Positions 19,682-27,144 of a DNA stretch of 64,000 nucleotides are shown piece after piece (within the stretch, counting starts at the first letter, position 1; each line of letters starts with the position of its first letter). Under the pieces are notes generated by a model that saw only the letters and a list, made by a program, of their open reading frames with translations, searched no databases and had not been told where the DNA came from. This stretch comes from Streptomyces sp. NBC_01214. GTDB lineage: Bacteria > Actinomycetota > Actinomycetes > Streptomycetales > Streptomycetaceae. The stretch lies in contig NZ_JAPEOS010000001.1 in NCBI RefSeq assembly GCF_026340975.1, positions 2,502,501 to 2,566,500 on the forward strand, written 5' to 3'. Made by a program: the position numbers and the translations under genes.

Positions 19682-19903
19682 GTGGCCGAGACTCTGAAGA
19701 AGGGCAGCCGGGTAACCGGCGCCGCGCGCGACAAGCTCGCGGCAGACCTGAAGAAGAAGTACGACTCCGGTGCGAGTATCCGGGCGCTGGCCGAAGAGAC
19801 CGGCCGGTCCTACGGATTCGTCCATCGGATGCTCAGTGAGTCCGGGGTGTCGCTGCGTGGTCGCGGAGGCGCGACGCGCGGCAAGAAGGCCGCTACGGCC
19901 TGA
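19682..19903 (+). CDS. gbn: Small helix-turn-helix nucleoid protein, Gbn-like
   Basis: This 73-residue basic protein starts at GTG 19682, with GAGGAGG five nt upstream. An in-frame ATG at 19643 is less likely. It contains a compact helix-turn-helix, LAADLKKKYDSGASIRALAEETGRSYGFVHRMLSESG, and a Gly/Arg/Lys-rich tail (RGRGGATRGKK). It closely resembles S. coelicolor SCO1839, described as Gbn, a GATC-binding nucleoid-associated protein, as I recall it. It is a monocistronic gene after a strong terminator. The identification is from memory of the family; the HTH itself is clear. Confidence 0.85.
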   Translation: MAETLKKGSRVTGAARDKLAADLKKKYDSGASIRALAEETGRSYGFVHRMLSESGVSLRGRGGATRGKKAATA

Positions 19904-20008
19904 CCCCGGTCCCATCGGTTCCAACGCTCCAACGGCTTCAAGGTCCATCATGATCCGACGGTTCCTTCGGTGACCCCCGGTCGGCTTCCGGTCGGCCGGG
20001 TGGTTACT

Positions 20009-20045
20009 GTGCAGTCACTTAGGCCGAGCTTGCGGCCGACTGCAC
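20009..20045 (+). promoter_or_regulatory. Two-part hairpin just upstream of the crotonase ribosome site
   Basis: The outer arms GTGCAGTC and GACTGCAC (20009-20016, 20038-20045) are perfectly complementary and enclose a second stem GGCCG/CGGCC. The structure ends three or four nt before the GGAGG of the downstream gene. It could be an operator palindrome or a 5'-UTR hairpin affecting translation. The function is inferred from position. Confidence 0.5.
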
Positions 20046-20061
20046 ACCGGAGGCACGAGAG

Positions 20062-20841
20062 ATGGCTCTGCTCGACAAGGACGGCGTACGACTTACCGTC
20101 GACGACACGGTCGCCACGGTGACACTGACCAATCCGGCCAAGCGAAATGCCCAATCCCCCGCGCTCTGGCGGGCTTTGGCCGAGGCCGGGAGGCTGTTGC
20201 CGGGCACCGTCCGGATCGTCGTGCTGCGCGGTGAGGGCCGGTCCTTCTCCGCAGGGCTCGACCGGCAGGCGTTCACCCCCGAAGGTTTCGAGGGCGAGCC
20301 GTCCTTCCTCGATCTGGCGCGCGGTTCGGACGAACTGCTCGACTCCACGATCGCCGAGTACCAGGAGGCATTCACCTGGTGGAGGCGTAACGACATCATT
20401 TCCGTCGCCGCCGTGCAGGGGCACGCGATCGGCGCCGGCTTCCAGCTCGCACTCGCGTGCGACCTGCGCGTGGTCGCGGACGACGTGCAGTTCGCCATGC
20501 GCGAGACCAGCCTGGGCCTGGTCCCCGACCTGGCCGGTACCCAGCCCCTGACCTCCCTGGTCGGCTACGCCCGCGCGCTGGAGATCTGCGCGACGGGCCG
20601 CTTCGTGCACGCCGAGGAGGCGGAGCGGGTCGGCCTCGCCAACCTCGTCGTCCCCGCGGACGAGCTCGACGCCGCCGTCCAGGACCTCACCACGGCCCTG
20701 CTCGCCCCGCCGCGGGACGCCGTGATCGAGACGAAGACACTGCTGCGCTCCGCCCAGGCCCGCCCCTACGACGAGCAGCGCGCCGCCGAGCGTGCGGCCC
20801 AGGCCCGCCGCCTGCGCGACCTGGCCGGTCTCTCCGACTGA
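20062..20841 (+). CDS. Enoyl-CoA hydratase/isomerase (crotonase) family protein
   Basis: This 259-residue crotonase-fold protein has the first oxyanion-hole segment FSAGLDRQAF and the second QGHAIGAGFQLALACDL. The glutamate equivalent to Glu144 of rat hydratase, normally in GCELAM, is glutamine here (GFQLALACD). The Glu164 equivalent is retained in RETSLGLVPD. Single-glutamate crotonases are often isomerases or other CoA-ester enzymes, so hydratase activity should not be assumed. The ATG has GGAGG 8 nt upstream. Confidence 0.9.
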   Translation: MALLDKDGVRLTVDDTVATVTLTNPAKRNAQSPALWRALAEAGRLLPGTVRIVVLRGEGRSFSAGLDRQAFTPEGFEGEPSFLDLARGSDELLDSTIAEYQEAFTWWRRNDIISVAAVQGHAIGAGFQLALACDLRVVADDVQFAMRETSLGLVPDLAGTQPLTSLVGYARALEICATGRFVHAEEAERVGLANLVVPADELDAAVQDLTTALLAPPRDAVIETKTLLRSAQARPYDEQRAAERAAQARRLRDLAGLSD

Positions 20842-20968
20842 GGGCCGCCGCGACACCGGAGCCCCGGGGAAAGCCGGCCAGCCGACCGGCGTACTCCCGG
20901 GGCGCCCGCGCGTCCGGGCGCCTAACGTGGTGCGGAGTGAGTCCGTCACGCACGCGAAGGGACACGCG

Positions 20969-21406
20969 ATGACCGAATCCGCAGCAGTGGGCTCCGGCAA
21001 GGGCAAGGAACCCGGAGACCGGGGACGCACGAGCATCGCCGACGGCGTGGTCGAGAAGATCGCCGGGCTGGCCGCCCGCGAGGTGGTCGGCGTGCACGCC
21101 ATGGGCAGCGGCAGCGGCCTCTCCCGCACCTTCGGCGCCGTCCGCGACCGGGTGCCCGGTGGCGGCAAGGCCTCCGTCAGCCGCGGGGTCAAGGCAGAGG
21201 TCGGCGAGACCCAGACGGCCCTCGACCTGGAGATCGTCGTGGACTACGGCGTCTCGATCCGCGACGTGGCACGGGCGGTCCGGGAGAACGTCATCTCGGC
21301 GGTCGAACGGATGACCGGCCTGGAGGTCGTCGAGGTCAACATCGCGGTGAGCGACGTCAAGTTGCCCGATGAGCCCGACGAGGAGCCGGAATCCCGTCTC
21401 CAGTAG
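20969..21406 (+). CDS. Asp23/Gls24 family envelope stress protein (first)
   Basis: This 145-residue protein has the Asp23/Gls24 domain: TSIADGVVEKIAGLAAREVVGVHAMG, then LDLEIVVDYGVSIRDVARAVRENVISAVERMTGLEVVEVNIAVSDVKLP-type strands at about 25-135. In Firmicutes such proteins sit under the membrane bound to AmaP. The gene opens a five-gene plus-strand unit (20969-23099) with gaps of at most 15 bp or overlaps. The ATG at 20969 gives the standard N-terminus. Confidence 0.9.
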   Translation: MTESAAVGSGKGKEPGDRGRTSIADGVVEKIAGLAAREVVGVHAMGSGSGLSRTFGAVRDRVPGGGKASVSRGVKAEVGETQTALDLEIVVDYGVSIRDVARAVRENVISAVERMTGLEVVEVNIAVSDVKLPDEPDEEPESRLQ

Positions 21407-21421
21407 CCGAGAGGAGTCCGC

Positions 21422-21607
21422 ATGAGCATGGCGATCGCCGGACTGTTCGCCGGCATGGCCCTGGCGTTCGCCGGCTATTTCGGCGGTTTCGGGGCCTTCC
21501 TGCTGGTGGCCGCCCTCGGCGCCATCGGTTTCGTCGCCGGTCGGTTCCTCGACGGGGACCTGGAACCGGGTGACCTGTTCCGCCGCCGTGACGACCGGCG
21601 CGGGTGA
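21422..21607 (+). CDS. Small DUF2273-like membrane protein
   Basis: This 61-residue protein has two hydrophobic helices (about 2-20 and 25-40) separated by GGFGAF, then an acidic, arginine-rich tail (DGDLEPGDLFRRRDD). Small two-helix proteins of the DUF2273 type accompany Asp23 and AmaP in many Gram-positive envelope-stress loci. It starts 15 bp after the first Asp23 gene. Confidence 0.8.
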   Translation: MSMAIAGLFAGMALAFAGYFGGFGAFLLVAALGAIGFVAGRFLDGDLEPGDLFRRRDDRRG

Positions 21608-21614
21608 GGCGCCG

Positions 21615-21980
21615 ATGAGCAGCCCGCCGCGCTCCGCCCCGCCCCGGGTGGCCGCCGCCGAGCGCGGTTCCACCCGCATCGCCGACCGGGTCGTCGCGAA
21701 GATCGCGGCCCAGGCCGCCCGGGAGGCGCTCGCCACGCCCCCGGGCACGCCCCCGCACGCCACCGTCACCGTGCACCACGACATCGCCCGGGTCCGGGTC
21801 AGCCTGGAGCTGGACTACCCGTCCGACCTGGCCGCCCAGTGCGCGGCCGTACGCCGTCAGGTGGCCCTCCGGGTCGAGGAGTGCGCGTCGATGTCGGTGC
21901 CCGAGGTGGACATCGACATCGAACACCTGCACTCCGGCCACTCCCGGACCGCCTCCGGGCGGGACCGGCGGCTGCGGTGA
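21615..21980 (+). CDS. Asp23/Gls24 family envelope stress protein (second)
   Basis: This 121-residue second Asp23/Gls24 homologue has GSTRIADRVVAKIAAQAAREAL matching the start of the first copy, then VTVHHDIARVRVSLELDYPSDLAAQCAAVRRQVALRVEECASMSVPEVDIDIEHL. It is shorter than the first (about 38% of residues look shared by eye in the core). Its TGA overlaps the next gene's GTG, so translation is coupled. Confidence 0.85.
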   Translation: MSSPPRSAPPRVAAAERGSTRIADRVVAKIAAQAAREALATPPGTPPHATVTVHHDIARVRVSLELDYPSDLAAQCAAVRRQVALRVEECASMSVPEVDIDIEHLHSGHSRTASGRDRRLR

Positions 21981-22537
21981 CGGCCAACGGCTCCGGCTCC
22001 GGCCGGGCCCGCCGGTTCCGCTCCGCCCGGCGGGTGCCCGCCGCGCTCACCGCCCTGGTCGTGCTCGGGGTGGCGGCCCTGTTCCTGTACGACCTGGCCG
22101 CCGTACGGGCCGACCGGCCCGGGATGAGCTGGCGCCGCGACCTCGCCGACCAGCTGGCGACGCACACCCCCGCGGACCTGGAGGTGCAGCTGATCGCAGG
22201 GGCCCTGGTCCTGGTCGGGCTGGTGCTCCTGGTGCTGGCACTGACCCCCGGCCTGCGCGGGATCCTGCCGATGCGCACCCCGGACCAGCGGCCGGGCGTC
22301 CGGGCCGGGCTCGGCCGCAAGGCCGCCGCGCAGATCCTGCGGGACCGGGCCATGGAGGTGTCCGGAGTGCGGTCCGTCCGGGTCAAGGTGCGCCGGTCCC
22401 ACGTCGGGGTGCGGGCCACCTCGCACTTCCGCGAACTGGACGACGTACGGGCCGACCTCGACGCGGTGCTCGCCGTCGGCATCGAGGAACTGGGCCTCGC
22501 GCGCCCGCCGCAGCCGCGCGTACGGGTCAGGAGGTGA
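21977..22537 (+). CDS. Asp23-locus membrane protein (DUF6286-like)
   Basis: This 186-residue protein has a basic N-terminus and two membrane helices (about 22-40 and 70-92). A cytoplasmic domain of about 90 residues follows (AAAQILRDRAMEVSGVRSVRVKVRRSHVGVRATSHF) and resembles the alpha/beta fold of the Asp23 domain. It is probably a membrane partner of the two soluble Asp23 proteins. The GTG start overlaps the preceding stop (GTGA). The domain name is from memory. Confidence 0.78.
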   Translation: MTANGSGSGRARRFRSARRVPAALTALVVLGVAALFLYDLAAVRADRPGMSWRRDLADQLATHTPADLEVQLIAGALVLVGLVLLVLALTPGLRGILPMRTPDQRPGVRAGLGRKAAAQILRDRAMEVSGVRSVRVKVRRSHVGVRATSHFRELDDVRADLDAVLAVGIEELGLARPPQPRVRVRR

Positions 22538-22541
22538 AGCC

Positions 22542-23099
22542 ATGCTCCCAACGGTGAACCGGATCCTGCTGGCGGTGGTCGGAGCGGTCCTGGTGGCGGC
22601 CGGCACCGTGGTGCTGACGGGCTGGTGGCCGCTGCACGGCCGGCAGGCTCCGCTGCTGAGCGAGCAGACCAGGAACCGGTACTGGCACGCCGACGGCTGG
22701 TGGTGGTGGGTGGTGCTCGCCGCCCTCGCGGTGGGCGTCCTGCTCGCGCTGTGGTGGCTGTTGTGCCAGCTCAGGCGCCCGCGACTACAGGCGGTGGTGG
22801 TGGACACCGGGGACGGGGCCTTCGCCATGCTGCGCGGGCGCGCGCTGGAGGAGGCGGTGGCCGCGGAGGCCGGCGCCCTGGAAGGGGTTGCCGGCTGCCG
22901 GGTCGCCCTGCGCGGGCGGCGCGGGTCGCCCGCGCTGCGGGTCGCGCTGGAACTGGAACCCCACGCGGTCCCCGCCGACGCCCTGGCCGCCGTGGCCGGC
23001 CCGGTCCTGACCCACGCCCGGACCTCGGCGGGCCTCCCGGAACTCCCCGCGGAAGCCCGCCTCAAGGTCACGTCCCACCGGGCCCAGCGCGTGACGTAG
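22542..23099 (+). CDS. amaP: Alkaline shock response membrane anchor, AmaP-like
   Basis: This 185-residue protein has a first helix at about 5-25 and a second at 50-70, with a short external loop between. A cytoplasmic domain (QAVVVDTGDGAFAMLRGRALEEAVAAEAGALEGVAGC onward) follows, as in AmaP, which tethers Asp23 to the membrane. It is the last gene of the operon. The next gene is convergent. Confidence 0.82.
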   Translation: MLPTVNRILLAVVGAVLVAAGTVVLTGWWPLHGRQAPLLSEQTRNRYWHADGWWWWVVLAALAVGVLLALWWLLCQLRRPRLQAVVVDTGDGAFAMLRGRALEEAVAAEAGALEGVAGCRVALRGRRGSPALRVALELEPHAVPADALAAVAGPVLTHARTSAGLPELPAEARLKVTSHRAQRVT

Positions 23100-23136
23100 C
23101 GGACGTCCTGCCGATCGCGGCGGGGCTCGCCGCGGG

Positions 23137-23892
23137 TCAGAAGCCGTGCCGGGAGCCGCCGTCGACCGGGAGCATGACACCCGTCAGGTACGACGCCGCC
23201 GGGGAGAGGAGGAAGGCCGCCGTGCGGCCGAACTCCTCCGGGGCGCCGTACCGGCGCAGTGGGATGCGGGACTCGTGCCCGGCCCGCGCGGCCTCCGCGT
23301 CACCGGACAGCGCATCGAGCTCGCGCACGCGGTCGGTGTCGATGCGGGCCGGAAGCAGGCCGACCACCCGGATCCCGCGCGGGCCGAGCTCCAGCGAGAG
23401 GGACTTCGCGAAGCCGGCGAGGCCGGGGCGCAGGCCGTTGGAGATGGTCAGGCCGGGGATCGGCTCGTGGACCGAGCCCGACAGGACGAAGCCGATGACC
23501 CCGCCCTCGCCCAGTTCGGCGGCGGCCGCCCGGGCGAGGCGGACCGCGCCCAGGAAGACCGACTCGAAGGCCGCCGCCCACTGCGCGTCGGTGTTGTCCG
23601 CCGCGAAGCCCGGCGCCGGGCCGCCCACGCTGATGAGGATGCCGTCGAGGCGGCCGAAGCGCTCCCGCGCGGTGGCGACGAGCCGCGCGGCCGCCTCCGG
23701 GTCGGAGTTGTCGGCCGCCGCACCGGCCGCGTTCGGCCCGAGCCCGGCGGCGGCGTCGGCCGCCCGCTTCTCGTCCCGGCCCGTCAGGAGCACCTTCGCG
23801 CCGTCGGCGACCAGTTCCCGGGCCGAGGCGAGGCCCAGGCCGCGCGTGGCCCCGGTGACGATGTAGACACGGTCTTTCAGTCCAAGATCCAT
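23137..23892 (-). CDS. SDR-family protein lacking the YxxxK motif
   Basis: This 251-residue Rossmann protein has the nucleotide motif TGATRGLGLA near residue 13-22 and the NSD and ISVGG segments. The usual catalytic Tyr-xxx-Lys is absent: the equivalent stretch reads LTISNGLRPGLAGFAKSL, with Ile and Leu or Arg in those places. The serine of LSGSV is kept. I recall a subfamily of SDRs with an SN-x-x-R signature here, so the change may be a conserved variant and not decay. It starts with ATG at 23892. SURF1 lies just upstream on the same strand (10 bp). Confidence 0.85.
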   Translation of the reverse strand: MDLGLKDRVYIVTGATRGLGLASARELVADGAKVLLTGRDEKRAADAAAGLGPNAAGAAADNSDPEAAARLVATARERFGRLDGILISVGGPAPGFAADNTDAQWAAAFESVFLGAVRLARAAAAELGEGGVIGFVLSGSVHEPIPGLTISNGLRPGLAGFAKSLSLELGPRGIRVVGLLPARIDTDRVRELDALSGDAEAARAGHESRIPLRRYGAPEEFGRTAAFLLSPAASYLTGVMLPVDGGSRHGF

Positions 23893-23901
23893 GCCGACAC
23901 G

Positions 23902-24693
23902 CTACGCCGTCGCCGGCTCCTGCCGGGAGGCTTCCGCCCGGGCGGCCTCTTCCTCGCGCTCGCGCTTCTCCCGCCGTACGAGGACCACCCAGCCCACCGG
24001 AACCGCGCCGGTGAACAGCCACCACTGGACGGCGTACGCCATGTGGGGGCCGATCGAGTCGTGGTCGGGGTCGGGGATGGTCTCCGGGGTGCCGTCCGCC
24101 GGGGCGGGACCGGTGAGCTCCAGGTATCCGCCGAGGACCGTCCGGCCCAGGTACTCCGCCTGCTGCGCGCTGTTGATCAGCATCACCTGGCGGTCCGGCA
24201 GGCCCTTGCGGTCCTTGATGCCGCTCCCGCCGCTGGTCTCGTCGGCCTTCAGCCGGCCGGTGACCGTGACCTCGCTCGTGGGCGCGGCCGGCACCGGCGG
24301 GTACGCGCGCGGGTCGTCGCCGCCCGGCACCCAGCCCCGGTTGACCAGGACCACCCGGCCGTCGGAGAGGACCAGCGGGGTCAGGACGTGGAAGCCGACC
24401 TTGTCGTCGCTGTCGGTGCGCATCCGGACGACGACCTCGTGCGCGGAGTCGTACGTACCGGTCGCGGTGACGCTGCGCCAGAAGTCCGCGCGGGGGACCC
24501 GGTGTCCGGGGGAGGTGAGCTCGGTCACGGGGACCGGCTCCGCCCGCAGGTTCGCCTCGATCAGCTGGTTCTGCGTGACCCGGTGCTCGTGGCGGTGGTA
24601 CTGCCAGAAGCCCAGCTTGATCATCGCGGGGATGAGGGCGAGGGCCATCAGGGTGAGGAACACCCACTGCCGGGTCAGCACAAAGCGGTACAC
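23902..24693 (-). CDS. SURF1-family cytochrome oxidase assembly protein
   Basis: This 263-residue protein has the SURF1 topology: an N-terminal membrane helix (FVLTRQWVFLTLMALALIPA), a soluble extracytoplasmic domain, and a C-terminal helix (VQWWLFTGAVPVGWVVLVRR). The family signature LGFWQYHR follows the first helix and VNRGWVPGG lies in the middle. SURF1 helps insert heme into aa3-type cytochrome oxidase. The GTG at 24693 (VYRFVLTRQW) is preferred because the upstream extension runs into GC-rich tandem repeats. Confidence 0.9.
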   Translation of the reverse strand: MYRFVLTRQWVFLTLMALALIPAMIKLGFWQYHRHEHRVTQNQLIEANLRAEPVPVTELTSPGHRVPRADFWRSVTATGTYDSAHEVVVRMRTDSDDKVGFHVLTPLVLSDGRVVLVNRGWVPGGDDPRAYPPVPAAPTSEVTVTGRLKADETSGGSGIKDRKGLPDRQVMLINSAQQAEYLGRTVLGGYLELTGPAPADGTPETIPDPDHDSIGPHMAYAVQWWLFTGAVPVGWVVLVRREKREREEEAARAEASRQEPATA

Positions 24694-24769
24694 GCCCACG
24701 ACGGTACCCGCAGCGCGGAGGACCCCGGCGGCCGGGTGGCCGTCCGGGGTCATGGCGTACGGAACGGGG

Positions 24770-24873
24770 TGTCGGGACGGGGCGTCGCGACGGGCGGTCG
24801 GGACGGGCGGTCGGGACGGGGCGTCGGGACGGGGTTGTCGGGACGGGGTTGTCGGGACGGGGTCGCGACGCGG
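24770..24873. repeat. GTCGGGACGGGG tandem repeat upstream of SURF1
   Basis: About eight copies of a 12-14 bp unit, GTCGGGACGGGGC or close variants, lie between the zinc-ribbon gene and SURF1. The array is purine-rich on one strand with regularly spaced GGG runs. It sits where the SURF1 promoter or the intercistronic region should be. Confidence 0.8.
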
Positions 24874-24878
24874 GGGAG

Positions 24879-25112
24879 TCAGACGCGGTCGACGATGCCC
24901 ACCTTCCCCTCGGCCCGGGCGCAGTGCGCCCCGCAGAACCACTGGCCCGCGACCTCGACGCCCTGGCCGATGATCGAGACCCGGCAGTGCTCACAGACGG
25001 GCGCCATGCGGTGGATGGCGCAGGAGAAGCAGTCGAAGACGTGCACGGCGCCCTGCGCGTGCACCTCGAAGGACATGCCGTAATCGTTTCCGCAGACCTC
25101 ACAACGTGCCAT
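24879..25112 (-). CDS. Small zinc-ribbon-like protein
   Basis: This 77-residue protein starts at the ATG at 25112. It has four cysteine/histidine pairs: CEVCGNDY near the start, FDCFSCAIH, CEHC, and FCGAHC. The spacing suggests two zinc sites of treble-clef or ribbon type. There is no signal peptide. It is the kind of small conserved actinobacterial protein annotated only as hypothetical. It precedes SURF1 on the same strand, separated by a tandem repeat. Confidence 0.8.
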   Translation of the reverse strand: MARCEVCGNDYGMSFEVHAQGAVHVFDCFSCAIHRMAPVCEHCRVSIIGQGVEVAGQWFCGAHCARAEGKVGIVDRV

Positions 25113-25208
25113 GGGCCGAATGCTGCGCACGGGGAAGGAGCGGAACAAGATCCAGCGGGGTGAGTCGCCGCGCCTGCACCCGGCCGGCGCAACGGCCGGC
25201 CTCCCGGT

Positions 25209-26180
25209 TCAGGACGCGGCCGGGGCCACGTCCCGCAGCAGCTGGGTGAAGGCCGCCTCGTCGACGACCGGCGTGCCGAAGCTCTTCGCCTTGACCGTCT
25301 TGGAGGTCGCCGAATCGGGGTCGTTGGTCACCAGCAGGCTGGTGAGCCGCGACACGCTCGTCGCGATGTGCAGGCCCGCCTCGACCGCGCGGTCCTCCAG
25401 CAGCTCCCGCTCCACCGAGGTGTCACCGGAGAAGGCGATCCGCATGCCCTGCTTCAGCGGCTTGCCGTCCTCGAAGCGCCCCGGATTGGGGTGCGGGCAC
25501 GGCGGCCGCTTGCGCGAGGGCCGCCAGCTGCCGCCCCGGTAGGAGGCCTGGTACCCGACCCGAGGGGTGACGGCGGAGTCCGACCACTCCGTCAGCGGCC
25601 GGCATTCCAGCAGGGGCAGCCGTACGCCGCCCTGCGCGGCCGCGTGCAGCGAGGGGCGGAACGCCTCCGCGAGCACCCGGGCGTCGTCGAGCGCGTGGTG
25701 GGCGCGCTGCTGGACCACGCCGAAGTGCGCGGCGAGCGACTCCAGCTTGTGGTTGGGCAGCGGAAGGTCCAGTTCCTTCGACAGGGCGATGGTGCACAGC
25801 CGCTGACGGACCGGAGCGGTCGCGGCGGCCCGCGCGTACTCCCGGGCGATCATCTGCCAGTCGAAGATCGCGTTGTGCGCGACCAGTACCCGGTCCGCGA
25901 GCCGGTCCGCGAACTCGCCCGCGATGTCCTCGAAGAGCGGGGCGTCGGCGAGCATCGCGCTCGTCAGCCCGTGGATCCACACCGGTCCCGGGTCCCGCCG
26001 CGGATTGACCAGCGTGTACCAGTGGTCCTCCACGTTGCCCTGGGCGTCGAGCCGGTAGACGGCGGCGGAGACTATCCGGTCGTCGCGCGCGAGCCCGGTG
26101 GTCTCCACGTCGACGACCGCGTACCCCTGTGGGTACGCGGTCGGCCACATCGTGTCTGCGGTCGTACGGTCGTCGAGCAT
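25209..26180 (-). CDS. DEDDh exonuclease with C-terminal BRCT domain
   Basis: This 323-residue protein has a 3'-5' exonuclease domain (about 15-185) with the DnaQ-like motifs VVDVETTGL (Asp, Glu), HNAIFDWQM (Asp) and HHALDDARV (His, Asp), a complete DEDDh set. A linker follows, then a BRCT-like domain at about 235-318 (KQGMRIAFSGDTSVERELLEDRAVEAG through PVVDEAAFTQLL). Similar exonuclease-BRCT proteins in actinobacteria are assigned to DNA repair or polymerase III epsilon-like roles. The ATG at 26180 precedes the domain by 20 residues. Confidence 0.9.
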   Translation of the reverse strand: MLDDRTTADTMWPTAYPQGYAVVDVETTGLARDDRIVSAAVYRLDAQGNVEDHWYTLVNPRRDPGPVWIHGLTSAMLADAPLFEDIAGEFADRLADRVLVAHNAIFDWQMIAREYARAAATAPVRQRLCTIALSKELDLPLPNHKLESLAAHFGVVQQRAHHALDDARVLAEAFRPSLHAAAQGGVRLPLLECRPLTEWSDSAVTPRVGYQASYRGGSWRPSRKRPPCPHPNPGRFEDGKPLKQGMRIAFSGDTSVERELLEDRAVEAGLHIATSVSRLTSLLVTNDPDSATSKTVKAKSFGTPVVDEAAFTQLLRDVAPAAS

Positions 26181-26372
26181 GGTCACAGAGGATATCGGCC
26201 CCGACTGACACCCGTGGCCGCGCCGGCGCTTCCCGGCCGCCAACCCGGGGCGCCGACCGCCGTGGAGGCCAGCACGTCCGTCCGGATCGCGCGGGCCGAC
26301 CAGCCGGGCCGCGAAGACTTCGGTGTCCTCGCCCGAGCCCCGGCGGACGGGCCCGGGAGCGCGCGGGGCGAT

Positions 26373-27035
26373 TCATCCCGGCGGGGCCGCGCCGGCCGCC
26401 GGGTCCGGCGGGAGCAGGGCGTGCACCAGGGCCCGTACGGACAGCAGGAACAGCCGGTCCGGGTCCGCCGGACGGGCCAGGGCGCGGGCGAGGGCCGGGT
26501 CGTGGGGGGCCGCGGCCGGGTCCCAGAGCTCGCTCTCGGCCGGGGACTGCGCGGGGGAGCGTTCGCGGTTGCGCTCGACGAGCAGGTACCCGACCACCTG
26601 GAACTGCACGGCTCGGACCGCGTCCGCCGCCCGGGCGCCGCGCAGCCCGGCGGCGTGCACCTCGTGGACGAGCGCCTGCTGGGCGGGCAGGAACATCCGC
26701 TCGGTGAGCCCGCGTTCGTGGACCATCGCGATCAGGTGGGGACGGATCCGCAGTTCGCGGCGCAGGATCCGGGCCACGGCCAGGATCCGGTCGGCGGGGG
26801 TGCGGCCGGTGGGCCGGATCGCGCCCATCTCCTCCACGGTCCGCTCGACGAGGGCGTCGAGCAGCGATTCGCGGTTGCCGACGTGCCAGTAGATGGACGT
26901 CACGGCGGTGCCCAGCTCGGCGGCGAGCCCCCGCATGGTGAGCGCGGCCGGACCGTGCTGCATGACCAGGGACGCGGCGGCGTCCAGCACCTCGTCGCGG
27001 GTGAGCGTGGTTCTGGCCACGGCGTCCACCACCAA
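26373..27035 (-). CDS. TetR-family regulator divergent from the ADC operon
   Basis: This 220-residue protein has a helix-turn-helix at about 10-60, including TRDEVLDAAASLVMQHGPAAL, MRGLAAELGTAVTSIYWHV and RESLLDALVER. A helical ligand-binding domain follows. The start is uncertain: GTG at 27035, or GTG at 27020 giving VARTTLTRDEV. It is divergent from the acetoacetate-decarboxylase-like gene (about 110 bp), and a perfect inverted repeat lies between them. It is therefore the probable repressor of that operon and of itself, released by a pathway metabolite. Confidence 0.88.
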   Translation of the reverse strand: MVVDAVARTTLTRDEVLDAAASLVMQHGPAALTMRGLAAELGTAVTSIYWHVGNRESLLDALVERTVEEMGAIRPTGRTPADRILAVARILRRELRIRPHLIAMVHERGLTERMFLPAQQALVHEVHAAGLRGARAADAVRAVQFQVVGYLLVERNRERSPAQSPAESELWDPAAAPHDPALARALARPADPDRLFLLSVRALVHALLPPDPAAGAAPPG

Positions 27036-27092
27036 TCTGTCGGATCGTCAATTCTGGTCCGTGCAGGGGTCTTTACCCTTCATCGGTGGCGG

Positions 27093-27107
27093 TGTAACTG
27101 TGTTACA
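27093..27107. promoter_or_regulatory. Candidate TetR operator (15-bp inverted repeat)
   Basis: TGTAAC-TGT-GTTACA is a perfect inverted repeat with a 3-bp centre. It lies in the 110-bp divergent region between the TetR gene and the decarboxylase-like gene, about 26-38 bp before the latter's start. Its AT-rich arms stand out from the local GC-rich sequence. The size and position suit a TetR dimer site. Confidence 0.72.
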
Positions 27108-27144
27108 GAACCGACTCCCCCCGAGCCGAGGGATGGTGCGAGAC

